Source: Saccharomyces paradoxus (lineage: Eukaryota; Ascomycota; Saccharomycetes; Saccharomycetales; Saccharomycetaceae). Taken from it: a stretch of DNA of 64,000 nucleotides. Numbering within the stretch: position 1 is the stretch's first letter; every line of letters begins with the position of its first letter. The notes beneath the pieces were generated by a model. It had not been told where the DNA came from. It searched no databases and was given only the letters and a program-made list of their open reading frames with translations. A program made the position numbers and the translations under genes. Positions 41,283-51,600 of the stretch are shown here, piece by piece. Where the stretch lies: assembly GCF_002079055.1 (NCBI RefSeq), contig NC_047500.1, positions 124,001-188,000 of the forward strand. Direction: 5' to 3'.

Positions 41283-42485
41283 TTAATCGTGCGTGTTCAA
41301 TCGCCATCTCTTGCTGGAATAGTTATGGACGTTGAGGTCCAATTCTCGTAGGCGATCTTCCTCTATGGCAGCTTCCCATTGCTCTATTGGATCGGTATCG
41401 GCTACTATGATACCGTAGTCAACCGTATCCTCAAATAAGTCGTACGCTTGCATCCTCAATTCGTGATCGTAGTAATATTCCTTCTCGTTGGATTGCTGTC
41501 TTGAATGTTTATTCTGTGTCTTCGGCCAGCGAGATTTGTTGGAGAGGTTTAATTGATGAATACAAAAAGACGTAAGGGTTTCTGGAGCCAAAACGTAGTT
41601 ACAGAAATCTGTTACCCCCCACCATTTTAAGGTTGCGGGCTGGTTGTGTGTGAGTTCCCTTTTGTACCTCTTAGCAATTTCTTCGCCAACCTTCAATTGC
41701 CTTTTTAAGCCATAAAAACCAGCAGTAAATTTGTTTAAATTCAACTTTCTAAACTCATCCACAGACAAGTAGGCCTTCTGTGAGTTTTTGTACGCATTTT
41801 TTGCCTCGAAATAGTAGGCAGACGAGATCCTACCCTTCAGTATGTCCACTACAATGGGCATGAAGGGCTCAACTTCAGCGAGTAGCTCATCCGAAAACAA
41901 CATGGGTGGCAGATTGAACTTGCCCGCGTATTCTTCCCTTATTTGAAGTTTCTTGATTATCTGCTCTTTGGAACTCAGAGAGCTTTGTAACGATAGCTTT
42001 TTCTCCTCAGGAAATGAAGAGGAGAAGACTTGATTATCTTCGACTGCTGATAGTTCTGCCTCCAAGAGTAATTTCTTACCATCTAGAAAATTGTAGTTTC
42101 TGCATTTGACGGACTCAATGTCTTCATTCTTCAGATTCTGTATTAGTGGAATAGAAGCGTCCTCTTCTTTTTTTTCTTCTCCTTCAATTCCTGCATTCTT
42201 TGCAGCTTCGGTTTCGGAATTTGAAGATGGCTTCAAAGCTTTGTCAAATGTGGTCACAGATGAAAACTTTCTGACGTCTGTGCCATCTTTAATGATATCG
42301 TCTACTTTACCACGCTTTTTCAGGGGGGGAGAGGTCTCGCGACTCGATAATTCGTCACTCTCAGTATCATGTATGCCATGTTTTCCCTGTCTTTTCATCA
42401 ACAGTAAGTTGTCACCATTTCCCTTCTTTGTGGAATAAACACCTTTTCTCCTCACTTGATTCATTCCCACACCAGGCCCAACCAT
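41283..42485 (-). CDS. RTC4: Rtc4, conserved nuclear/cytoplasmic protein of unclear function
   Basis: RTC4 was named because its loss suppresses the telomere-capping defect of cdc13-1; its biochemical role is not known. The 400-residue protein (401 recalled) has a charged, probably disordered N-terminal 150 residues rich in Ser, Glu and Lys (DESDELSSRETSPPLKKRGK). The more folded C-terminal half, about 180-385, is the RTC4 domain found widely in fungi. There is no membrane segment or known catalytic motif. It is divergent from TEX1 across an origin-like gap. Confidence 0.92.
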   Translation of the reverse strand: MVGPGVGMNQVRRKGVYSTKKGNGDNLLLMKRQGKHGIHDTESDELSSRETSPPLKKRGKVDDIIKDGTDVRKFSSVTTFDKALKPSSNSETEAAKNAGIEGEEKKEEDASIPLIQNLKNEDIESVKCRNYNFLDGKKLLLEAELSAVEDNQVFSSSFPEEKKLSLQSSLSSKEQIIKKLQIREEYAGKFNLPPMLFSDELLAEVEPFMPIVVDILKGRISSAYYFEAKNAYKNSQKAYLSVDEFRKLNLNKFTAGFYGLKRQLKVGEEIAKRYKRELTHNQPATLKWWGVTDFCNYVLAPETLTSFCIHQLNLSNKSRWPKTQNKHSRQQSNEKEYYYDHELRMQAYDLFEDTVDYGIIVADTDPIEQWEAAIEEDRLRELDLNVHNYSSKRWRLNTHD

Positions 42486-43281
42486 CTCTGTCCCAGCACG
42501 TCAAAAATTAGTACCAAATTCTCGAGAGGACATGCAGTGCCTGTTTACTGTGATCTCATCGCTGCATTTTTAAAGCTTTCCATTTTAGCGACGCCATCTA
42601 TATAGGAAAAAAAAAGTGAAGCCAGGCTATGCACCACAGTAACCGAAACGCAATATAAATAGAAAAATGGCTGCTTCCAATTTTTACGGGAGTTTTCAAG
42701 AAATTACTGTTCTATGTCCTTTCAATTACTGAAAACTCTCTTCTGTATCATAAAGGGTTTTGCATTTCAATCAAATTGCTATCTTGGCAATACATGAGAA
42801 TATCCTATTCTGTTTATATTCGATAAATAGTCGTATATGGTTTTATATATGTATGTAGACTTGAAGGTAGTATTAGCAGTGCCTTTGTCTCTTGTTAAAA
42901 GTATCGAATATTACAAGGCATGACCTTGAAGGTTAACATTTTTTTTTTAGAATTATAGATTTTTTGCAGAATAAAGTAATGGAAGAGACAAAACGTAAAA
43001 TATTCTGCGGTAGTGTGGAAAAAAGTAATTGGGCGGGACCAATTCATTTTACACCTTAAGTACGCCATCAGCCATGTATAGGTGTCCTACTTTACCTATC
43101 ATGCCTTTATTCAGAGCAGAATTAAGAAAGATAAAATCCTTGCACCACAAATTACGTACCTGAGATATCATATTACATATATCTCTTCAATATTTCTATA
43201 TACGCAGCCTTCACGACTTGAGGGTTTAGCTGTTGCCAGCTAGCATACAGGCAAAAAGGACCAATTGACCAGCCATTCAGC
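42486..43281. promoter_or_regulatory. RTC4-TEX1 divergent gap, probably with a replication origin
   Basis: This gap of 796 AT-rich bases is the widest on this side of NRD1. It contains an extended ARS consensus at 42987-43003 and T-rich tracts near 42939-42965. Several A/T runs near 42600-42670 fit the RTC4 promoter. No reading frame of note is seen. I recall ARS1411 lying between these two genes in S. cerevisiae. Confidence 0.6.
42987..43003 (-). other. Extended ARS consensus sequence (candidate origin)
   Basis: On the minus strand the 11-base core TTTTACGTTTT (43000-42990) fits WTTTAYRTTTW at all positions. The 17-base extended form (WWWWTTTAYRTTTWGTT) matches at 16 of 17, ending GTC instead of GTT. 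The position agrees with the S. cerevisiae origin ARS1411 as I remember it. Origin activity itself cannot be seen from sequence. Confidence 0.62.
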
Positions 43282-44565
43282 ATGTCTACGAGTGGGACTA
43301 TCGATATTCTTAATCAAAAGACCATAACTTCTGAAGTAGCTGCTTCGGTGACTTCAAAATATTTGCAAAGTACATTTTCGAAAAGTAATACCAGTCATAT
43401 TGAAGATGAAAGGTTCATTCATGTCAGTTCGCGCTCTCATTCAAGGTTCACTTCTACCCCAATAACCCCAAATGAAATCCTTTCCCTAAAATTTCACGTA
43501 TCAGGCTCATCGCTGGCGTATAGTAGAATGGATGGCTCTTTAACCGTTTGGTTCATCAAAGATGCAAGTTTTGACAAATCTGTTGAAGTTTATGTCGCGG
43601 ACTGTTGTGGTTCCGATAAACTGGCCACTGATTTGTCTTGGAATCCTACTTCTTTAAATCAAATGGCGGTCGTGAGCAATTCATCAGAGATATCCTTACT
43701 ATTAATCAACGAAAAATCTCTAAAGGCGTCCAGATTGAGGACCCTGTCATTGGGAAGCAAGACTAAGGTTAACACTTGTCTTTATGATCCATTAGGAAAC
43801 TGGTTGTTAGCTGCTACTAAATCTGAAAAAATTTACTTGTTTGATGTGAAAAAGGATCACAGTTTAGTTTGTTCTTTGAATATTGGCGATATAAGCCCTG
43901 ACGATAATGACGTCGTGTATTCTTTAGAGTGGAGCAATAATGGAAATCATGTATTCGTTGGCTTCAAGAGCGGTCATTTGGTCATTTTGAAAGCAAAAGA
44001 TGGTATGTTAGAAGTTTCTACCAAAATTAAGGCACATACTGGTCCAATAACCGGTATCAAAATGGACCCATGGGGAAGATACTTTATTACTGGTAGTATT
44101 GATGGTAATTGTTACATCTGGAATTTGAAGTCGCTATGTTGTGAATTAATAATTAATGATTTGGACTCTGCGATAATAACATTAGACGTCTGTCATTTGG
44201 GTAAAATACTGGGAATTTGTACTGAAGATGAAATGGTGTATTTCTATGATCTTAATAGTGGTAACTTACTTCAATCTAAATCTTTAGCTAATTACAAAAC
44301 CGATCCCGTTTTGAAGTTTTATCCTAATAAGTCATGGTATATTATGTCAGGCAAAAATGACACATTATCGAACCATTTTGTAAAAAACGAGAAAAATCTA
44401 ATAACTTATTGGAAAGATATATTTGATAACACGATGATTGAAAAACGTAGGAAAAACAACGGCGGCGGTAACAATCATAGCAAAAGGACCACTAAGAATA
44501 CTGATAGGATTGGCAAAGATAGGATTGGCAAAGATAGGCCGAGTAGATTCAATTCAAAAAAATAG
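43282..44565 (+). CDS. TEX1: Tex1, TREX complex WD40 protein
   Basis: Tex1 belongs to the THO/TREX complex that couples transcription to mRNA export. The 427-residue protein shows WD40 blades through about residues 60-375, such as KFHVSGSSLAYSRMDGSLTVW and HTGPITGIKMDPWGRYFITGSIDGNCYIWN. A basic disordered tail follows (RRKNNGGGNNHSKR) that can touch RNA. Its end carries DRIGK twice, due to a 15-base tandem duplication at 44503-44532; S. cerevisiae Tex1 is 422 as recalled, five shorter, which fits one copy. Confidence 0.95.
   Translation: MSTSGTIDILNQKTITSEVAASVTSKYLQSTFSKSNTSHIEDERFIHVSSRSHSRFTSTPITPNEILSLKFHVSGSSLAYSRMDGSLTVWFIKDASFDKSVEVYVADCCGSDKLATDLSWNPTSLNQMAVVSNSSEISLLLINEKSLKASRLRTLSLGSKTKVNTCLYDPLGNWLLAATKSEKIYLFDVKKDHSLVCSLNIGDISPDDNDVVYSLEWSNNGNHVFVGFKSGHLVILKAKDGMLEVSTKIKAHTGPITGIKMDPWGRYFITGSIDGNCYIWNLKSLCCELIINDLDSAIITLDVCHLGKILGICTEDEMVYFYDLNSGNLLQSKSLANYKTDPVLKFYPNKSWYIMSGKNDTLSNHFVKNEKNLITYWKDIFDNTMIEKRRKNNGGGNNHSKRTTKNTDRIGKDRIGKDRPSRFNSKK
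44503..44538 (+). repeat. 15-bp tandem duplication in TEX1
   Basis: The unit gataggattggcaaa occurs twice without mismatch and is followed by the first six bases of a third copy. It encodes DRIGKDRIGKDR. Confidence 0.95.
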
Positions 44566-44639
44566 GCCGCCTGTTGGAAGGAACACGGTAGAAACACATT
44601 CTTTTCTTATAGTTAATGATATTTACATGTAATTGGCGA

Positions 44640-44690
44640 TAAACTAATATATATACATATATATATATATCGTATATGTAACGTTAAAAC
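44640..44690. terminator. Shared TEX1/MRPL17 3' signals
   Basis: An alternating TATATA tract (about 44648-44670) lies in a 142-base gap between convergent genes. It reads as an efficiency element on both strands. Symmetry is by sequence only. Confidence 0.45.
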
Positions 44691-44707
44691 ACACCCTTTT
44701 TGTGGTT

Positions 44708-45862
<1,155 letters not shown>

Positions 45863-47599
45863 TTAGCTTTGCTGCTGCTGCTGCTGCTGCTGTTGGTTCA
45901 GCATATTCATCAAAGAATTCAATTGAGCAGTAGGGTCAAATTGTTGTTGAGGGACGGGTGGAGCCGCTGCAGGAGGACCCTGAGGAGGTAGTGGTTGGTT
46001 GGGGGCGTAGCCGTATGGTTGCTGCATCATAGGCTGCACGTATTGTTGTGGTGGAGGCGACGCTAGTGGTGCATTGCCGTAAGGCACTGGGGATATCGAA
46101 GATATGCTACCTGATTTATTAGGTTTACCAGAACGAGGGCCATTTCTGCCGGAATCAGTGGGCATCTTTTGAGATATTGCCTTGGAAGAAACACCTTCAC
46201 CTACGATGATATCAGGTTCTTCGAAAACAATACCGGTAACGAGAGGTTGACCAGAAGTGCCTCCCCATTGCGCACTTACTGACCATTTCTTATCAGCATC
46301 TGTGAGCCTGTGCATAGGGATAATACTGTAACCGTGTTGGTAATCGCAACAATCTCTTGGACCGAAACCGACTCCCCACCTAGTTCTCAATGGCAGGGCC
46401 CCATCTTTATTAAAGTTTTGCAGAACATTTTCGGCTTCATGTCTTGAATAAACTTTTACAAAAGCGTGTTTCCTGGAGTTGTTCAAAATGACGCTTTGAA
46501 CTTCAGCGAAGGGTTTTAAAACATTGGCCAGGTCCCACTCCTTCATGTTCAATGGTACTCCACCAATGAAAAGGGTACGACTGTAGACTTTAATATGATC
46601 CGGTGGCAATGTAGAGTCGTAACTTACAGGTTTTGGTCTATAATGGGGATTATTGGAAACATTAAGCTCATCAGGGTATAGGTGGTGATTGTTGGTGCCG
46701 AATGTCGTATTGGGAGCGCCTATGCTATACTGGTCCTGGGCTACAGATGGGTAGCGATCCTTTCTGCCTGTCGATGGTTGAGAAAAAGGTGCTGGGGGGG
46801 ATCTTGATCTATTCCTTCTTGAGTTGTACCTTTCTCTTTCTCTTTCTCTTTCACGTTCACGTCTGCTGCCATATTCAGTTATCGTATGTGCTTGTGGTGG
46901 TGGGACTGTGCCCACGGATGCCTGTGAAGAGGAAGTTTTGAAATGTTTCTGCAAAGCCGCTATTATTTGGAAAAGAGCCGTCTGTTGTTTGGCTGGATCA
47001 GAGGAAGTCAAATCAGTTGGGACACTTATGTTCAGGTTTAAGGGAGGATTTTTTCTCAGATTTGACAAGATTTGTTTCGACCTCTGTTTGGGTTCCAGTG
47101 ATAACTGTTGTGAAGCGGCGTTTGCAGTATTATTCGTTATGTCCATGGCAAAGCATTTGGACCTGATGGCGTTCAAGTAACTCTTTTGAAACAAGCCGGA
47201 CCTGTCCCAAATGTCCAAAAGCATACGAATTTTTTCCTTGTGGTCTTGATTACTTTTTGCAATAGCATCGGATAGCAGTTCTTGAATTACTTCGCCCAAC
47301 GTGTTTATGGCATGGGCACAAGTACCGGGTTTATTGCTGCCGCTGTTTGAATTTGATCTTGTCTCATCCAAGTAAGCTCTACCTATTGAATCAATGATAT
47401 ATAAAGAACCTAATTTATGAGAATCGGGACAAAGTCTTGAGTAGTCTATTATCAAAGATATGATTTTCGATTCGATATCAATGTGATCAAGTGCGTAAGT
47501 GGTTAGTTTCTTAATACGAGAACCTGAAATACCAGATTTCAAATCTTTGAATGATTCCAAGGTAGCTACAAAATTTTGAAAATCGTCGTCCTGCTGCAT
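45863..47599 (-). CDS. NRD1: Nrd1, RNA-binding subunit of the Nrd1-Nab3-Sen1 termination complex
   Basis: Nrd1 ends transcription of snoRNAs and cryptic transcripts and hands them to the exosome. The 578-residue protein (575 recalled) has the CTD-interacting domain at about 1-150. An RE/RS-rich stretch (RERERERERER) lies near 245-270 and the RRM near 340-410 (RTLFIGGVPLNMKEWDL..KHAFVKVYS). The Pro/Gln-rich tail ends in nine glutamines. The CID is nearly unchanged from the S. cerevisiae sequence as I recall it. The extra three residues can be explained by the RE and Q repeats. NRD1 is known to limit its own expression by early termination. Confidence 0.97.
   Translation of the reverse strand: MQQDDDFQNFVATLESFKDLKSGISGSRIKKLTTYALDHIDIESKIISLIIDYSRLCPDSHKLGSLYIIDSIGRAYLDETRSNSNSGSNKPGTCAHAINTLGEVIQELLSDAIAKSNQDHKEKIRMLLDIWDRSGLFQKSYLNAIRSKCFAMDITNNTANAASQQLSLEPKQRSKQILSNLRKNPPLNLNISVPTDLTSSDPAKQQTALFQIIAALQKHFKTSSSQASVGTVPPPQAHTITEYGSRRERERERERERYNSRRNRSRSPPAPFSQPSTGRKDRYPSVAQDQYSIGAPNTTFGTNNHHLYPDELNVSNNPHYRPKPVSYDSTLPPDHIKVYSRTLFIGGVPLNMKEWDLANVLKPFAEVQSVILNNSRKHAFVKVYSRHEAENVLQNFNKDGALPLRTRWGVGFGPRDCCDYQHGYSIIPMHRLTDADKKWSVSAQWGGTSGQPLVTGIVFEEPDIIVGEGVSSKAISQKMPTDSGRNGPRSGKPNKSGSISSISPVPYGNAPLASPPPQQYVQPMMQQPYGYAPNQPLPPQGPPAAAPPVPQQQFDPTAQLNSLMNMLNQQQQQQQQQS
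45869..45895 (-). repeat. CAG/CAA repeat coding poly-Gln at the Nrd1 C-terminus
   Basis: Seven CAG codons flanked by a CAA on each side encode nine Gln before the last Ser. This is a trinucleotide microsatellite. Confidence 0.95.
46831..46852 (-). repeat. Hexanucleotide repeat coding Arg-Glu dipeptides in NRD1
   Basis: TTTCTC-type units repeat about four times on the plus strand and encode the RERERE run before the RNA-binding domain. Confidence 0.85.
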
Positions 47600-47820
47600 T
47601 GTGGGATGTTGAGTATGTCTGTTGCTTTCTGGTTCCTTTCCTGTAATTAGTGCCTGGGGGAAAAGTGCTAGAAATAATGTGAAATCAGAGAAAACTACAA
47701 TACAAAAAAAATAAACAATAGTATATTTTTCTTTTGCTTGAAATTATAGGTTGTAGCAATGGATACAATAACGTAACTAATTGTAAGAAGAGCCTTGATT
47801 GGTGAGTTAGTTGTGTACAA

Positions 47821-47848
47821 TACGATGATACGATGCGATACGATACGA
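47821..47848. repeat. Imperfect GATAC/GATGC short tandem repeat
   Basis: About five imperfect copies of a five-base word (tacga-tgata-cgatg-cgata-cgata) lie upstream of NRD1. The stretch is too short to infer function. Confidence 0.7.
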
Positions 47849-48009
47849 AAACAATACAATAAGGTTGCCGAGTACTGACTTTTAATGTGTTGAAAGCCTG
47901 TATATCTGAACAAAAATAGTGGGAGCAACGCAGAAGGAGGAATGTAACATGGGGGAGGACGAAACAGCTGCCCTTTTATACTTTTTTCTTTCCCCTCCTC
48001 CGCTCGGCC

Positions 48010-48018
48010 GGTGGCAAA
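48010..48018 (+). promoter_or_regulatory. PACE element (Rpn4 site)
   Basis: GGTGGCAAA is the exact proteasome-associated control element. It lies 411 bases upstream of NRD1 and about 680 upstream of RAD50. Rpn4 targets include some DNA-repair genes, so RAD50 is a possible target. Confidence 0.5.
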
Positions 48019-48090
48019 AAAAAAATGAACAAAATCAAAAATTCACCGTTTATAATGACCATTAAATCACTACCGACGAAAAAACAATTT

Positions 48091-48100
48091 TAGCCGCCGA
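48091..48100 (+). promoter_or_regulatory. URS1 element (Ume6 site)
   Basis: TAGCCGCCGA is the exact core of URS1, bound by Ume6 to repress early meiotic genes in mitosis. RAD50, about 600 bases downstream, works in meiotic double-strand break formation. Confidence 0.6.
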
Positions 48101-48697
48101 GTTTTTAAAGGATCTGCACAATTACAGGTTAGAAGGCAATAGAACAATTAATAAAGCATTAAAAGCATGTCGTTTTTAAGTAGTCGACAGGATTATATAT
48201 TACAGAATATAGTAGGACAAGAAGTAACGGATTGTATCTGTGCAGTACTTCGTTTTGACTACAAACAGAATGTGGTTTGTGCCCTCCTCGCATCGTTTAT
48301 TTAAAGTAGAAACCGCTACTACAACCACTTATAATGCTGATAGTCGAGGTAATAGGTTAATACTTTACCTGCTAATTACCGAAGGTAAGCGACCAGCAAC
48401 TTACTATGCTTTATAGCTTTTCCGCACCCCGTGTGCTTGTGGCTGAAGTGGAAGTCATAGAATAGAAGTGTCTGCCTGACTTAGCCAATATAGAAATGGC
48501 TTCATCTCGCGGTTTATCTCTCATCTGGGATAATGTTCCTACTTTCTTCTTGTCCTTCTTTGTTGCCTTTATTCTTGCCTCATCGCCTCTTGTAAAGCGG
48601 CTTTCAAATTTTAATCGATAAATGGAAATCTTAAACTTTTAGAAAGTAGCAGCTACTATTGAAAAGGTAACAGCAAGGGAACGACGGAAGAGCCGAG

Positions 48698-51600
48698 ATG
48701 AGCGCCATATATAAATTATCTATTCAGGGTATACGGTCATTCGACTCAAATGATAGGGAGACGATTGAATTTGGCAAGCCTCTGACTTTAATAGTCGGCA
48801 TGAATGGTTCAGGTAAAACAACTATCATCGAATGTTTGAAATACGCCACCACAGGCGATCTTCCGCCCAACAGTAAGGGAGGGGTTTTCATTCATGACCC
48901 AAAGATAACGGGTGAAAAGGATATTAGAGCTCAGGTCAAACTGGCGTTTACGAGTGCTAATGGACTCAATATGATTGTTACCAGAAATATTCAGTTGCTA
49001 ATGAAAAAGACAACTACTACGTTCAAGACTTTGGAAGGCCAGTTGGTCGCTATAAACAATAGTGGCGACCGCAGTACTTTGTCCACCAGGTCTCTAGAAT
49101 TAGACGCTCAAGTACCCCTTTATCTGGGAGTCCCAAAAGCCATCTTGGAATACGTAATATTCTGTCACCAGGAAGACAGCCTTTGGCCACTAAGTGAACC
49201 GTCCAATCTTAAGAAGAAGTTCGATGAAATCTTCCAGGCGATGAAATTTACGAAGGCTTTGGACAATTTAAAATCCATAAAAAAGGACATGTCCGTGGAT
49301 ATCAAGTTATTGAAGCAGTCAGTAGAGCACTTGAAGTTAGACAAAGACAGATCTAAAGCAATGAAGCTTAATATTCACCAATTGCAAACGAAAATAGATC
49401 AGTATAACGGAGAAGTATCTCAAATTGAATCTCAATTGAATGAAATAACTGAAAAATCTGATAAGCTGTTTAAATCTAATCAAGATTTCCAAAAAATTCT
49501 ATCCAAAGTGGAGAACTTGAAAAACACAAAACTCTCAATCAGTGATCAAGTGAAAAGGTTGTCAAACTCAATTGATATTCTAGATTTATCGAAACCGGAT
49601 TTACAAAACTTATTGGCAAATTTCTCTAAGGTTTTAATGGATAAGAATAATCAGTTGAGAGATTTAGAAACCGATATTTCAACTCTGCGAGAGCAGCAAT
49701 CATCTTTGCAAAGTCTTTCTGATTCCCTCATTAGACGGCAAGGTGAATTAGAAGCTGGTAAGGAGACATACGAAAAGAACAGAAGTCATCTTTCATCGCT
49801 AAAAGAAACCTTCCAACATAAGTTCCAAAGTCTTTCAAATATTGAAAACAACGACATGGCTCAAGCAAATCATGATATGTCCCACTTTAAGGCCTTTATT
49901 TCTCAAGATTTGACTGACACTATAGAACAATTTGCAAAGGATATTCAACTGAAGGAGACAAATTTATCCGAGTTGGTAAAATCAATAACTGTCGATTCGC
50001 AAAATTTAGAATATAATAAAAAAGACAGATCTAAATTAATACATGACGCGGAAGAACTTGCTGAAAAATTAAAGTCTTTTAAAAGTTTGGCCACCCAAGA
50101 TGGTCTTAATCATGAATTAGAAAATCTGAAAACCTACAAAGAAAAGCTGCAGTCTTGGGAAAATGAAAATATTATACCGAAATTGAACCAGAAAATAGAG
50201 GAGAAAAATAATGAGATGATTATTTCAGAGAATCAAATTGAGAAATTTCAAGATCGCATAATGAAGACAAATCAACAAGCGGACTTGTATGCCAAACTAG
50301 GGCTAATAAAGAAGTCTATTAATGCTAAATCGGATGAGTTGCAAGAGATCACAGAAAAACTACAAACAGATTCCAGAATAAAGCAGGTATTTCCCGTTAC
50401 CCAAGAATTTCAAAGATCTGATTTAGAAATGGATTTTCAGAAATTGTTCATTAATATGCAAAAAAACATCGCTATCAACAATAAAAAGACGCATGAATTG
50501 GATAGAAGATACGCAAATGCTTTGTACAATTTGAATACTATTGAAAAGGATTTACGGGACAACCAGCAATCAAAAGAGAAGGTGATACGACTATTAAACG
50601 AAAACTTACCAGAAGATTGTACTATTGATGAATATAATGACGTCCTGGAAGAAACGGAACTCTCCTATAAGACTGCACTAGAGAACTTAAAAATGCATCA
50701 GACCACTCTGGAATTTAACAGAAAAGCCCTGGAAATCGCTGAACGTGACAGCTGCTGTTATTTATGTTCTAGAAAGTTTGAAAATGAATCGTTTAAAAGT
50801 AAGTTGTTACAAGAACTAGAAACCAAAACAGACGCAAATTTTGAAAAAACTTTGAAAGATACTGTCCAAAACGAGAAAGATTATCTTCATAATTTAAGGC
50901 TACTGGAGAAACATATCATTTCATTAAATTCCGTAAATGAGAAAATTAATAATGCTCAGGAATGTCTTGAAAAAGCTAAGGAGGAAACCAAAACTTCCAA
51001 ATCAAAACTAGATGAATTGGAAATGAATTCAACGAAATTGAAAAATGAAAAGGAGTTTGCTGAGTCTGAGATTCGTCCTTTGATTGAGAAATTTACCTAT
51101 TTGGAAAAGGAGCTCAAAGATCTTGAAAACAGTTCTAAAACAATATCTGAGGAGTTATCAATTTATAACACCAGCGAAGATGGTATTCAAACCGTTGATG
51201 AATTAAGGGACCAACAAAGGAAGATGAATGACTCTTTACGTGAACTAAGGAAAAGCATTTCAGATTTGCAAATGGAAAAAGATGAAAAAGTGAGAGAAAA
51301 TTCAAGAATGATTAACTTAATTAAAGAGAAGGAATTAATGGTTTCTGAAATTGAGTCATCTTTAACACAGAAGCAAAACATTGATGATTCTATAAGGTTG
51401 AAAAAGGCGAACATCAAAGATATTGATTCTAGAGTCGAGACTTTAGAAGCACGTATTATTTCATTAAAAAACAAAAAAGATGAAGCCCAAAACATTCTAG
51501 ACCAAGTAAAAAATGAACGTGATTTTCAAGTACGCAATAAACAAAAAACTGTGGCAGATGTTAATAGATTAATAGATAGATTCCAGACAATATACAACGA

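Larger units (their letters stand above)
47600..48697. promoter_or_regulatory. NRD1-RAD50 divergent gap
   Basis: At about 1.1 kb this is the largest gene-free stretch in the window. It holds a GATAC-type short repeat (47821-47848), an exact PACE (48010-48018), an exact URS1 core (48091-48100) and a cluster of GGTAA/TTACC words (48347-48388). I saw no reading frame or RNA gene signature. The RAD50 promoter should lie near 48400-48690 and that of NRD1 near 47610-48020. Confidence 0.55.

Noticed and set aside
47600-47800. Nrd1-binding GUAA/UCUUG cluster for NRD1 autoregulation
   Set aside because: On the minus strand just upstream of the ATG I could not find a convincing cluster of these words; autoregulation is known in S. 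cerevisiae but not supported by what I can see here.
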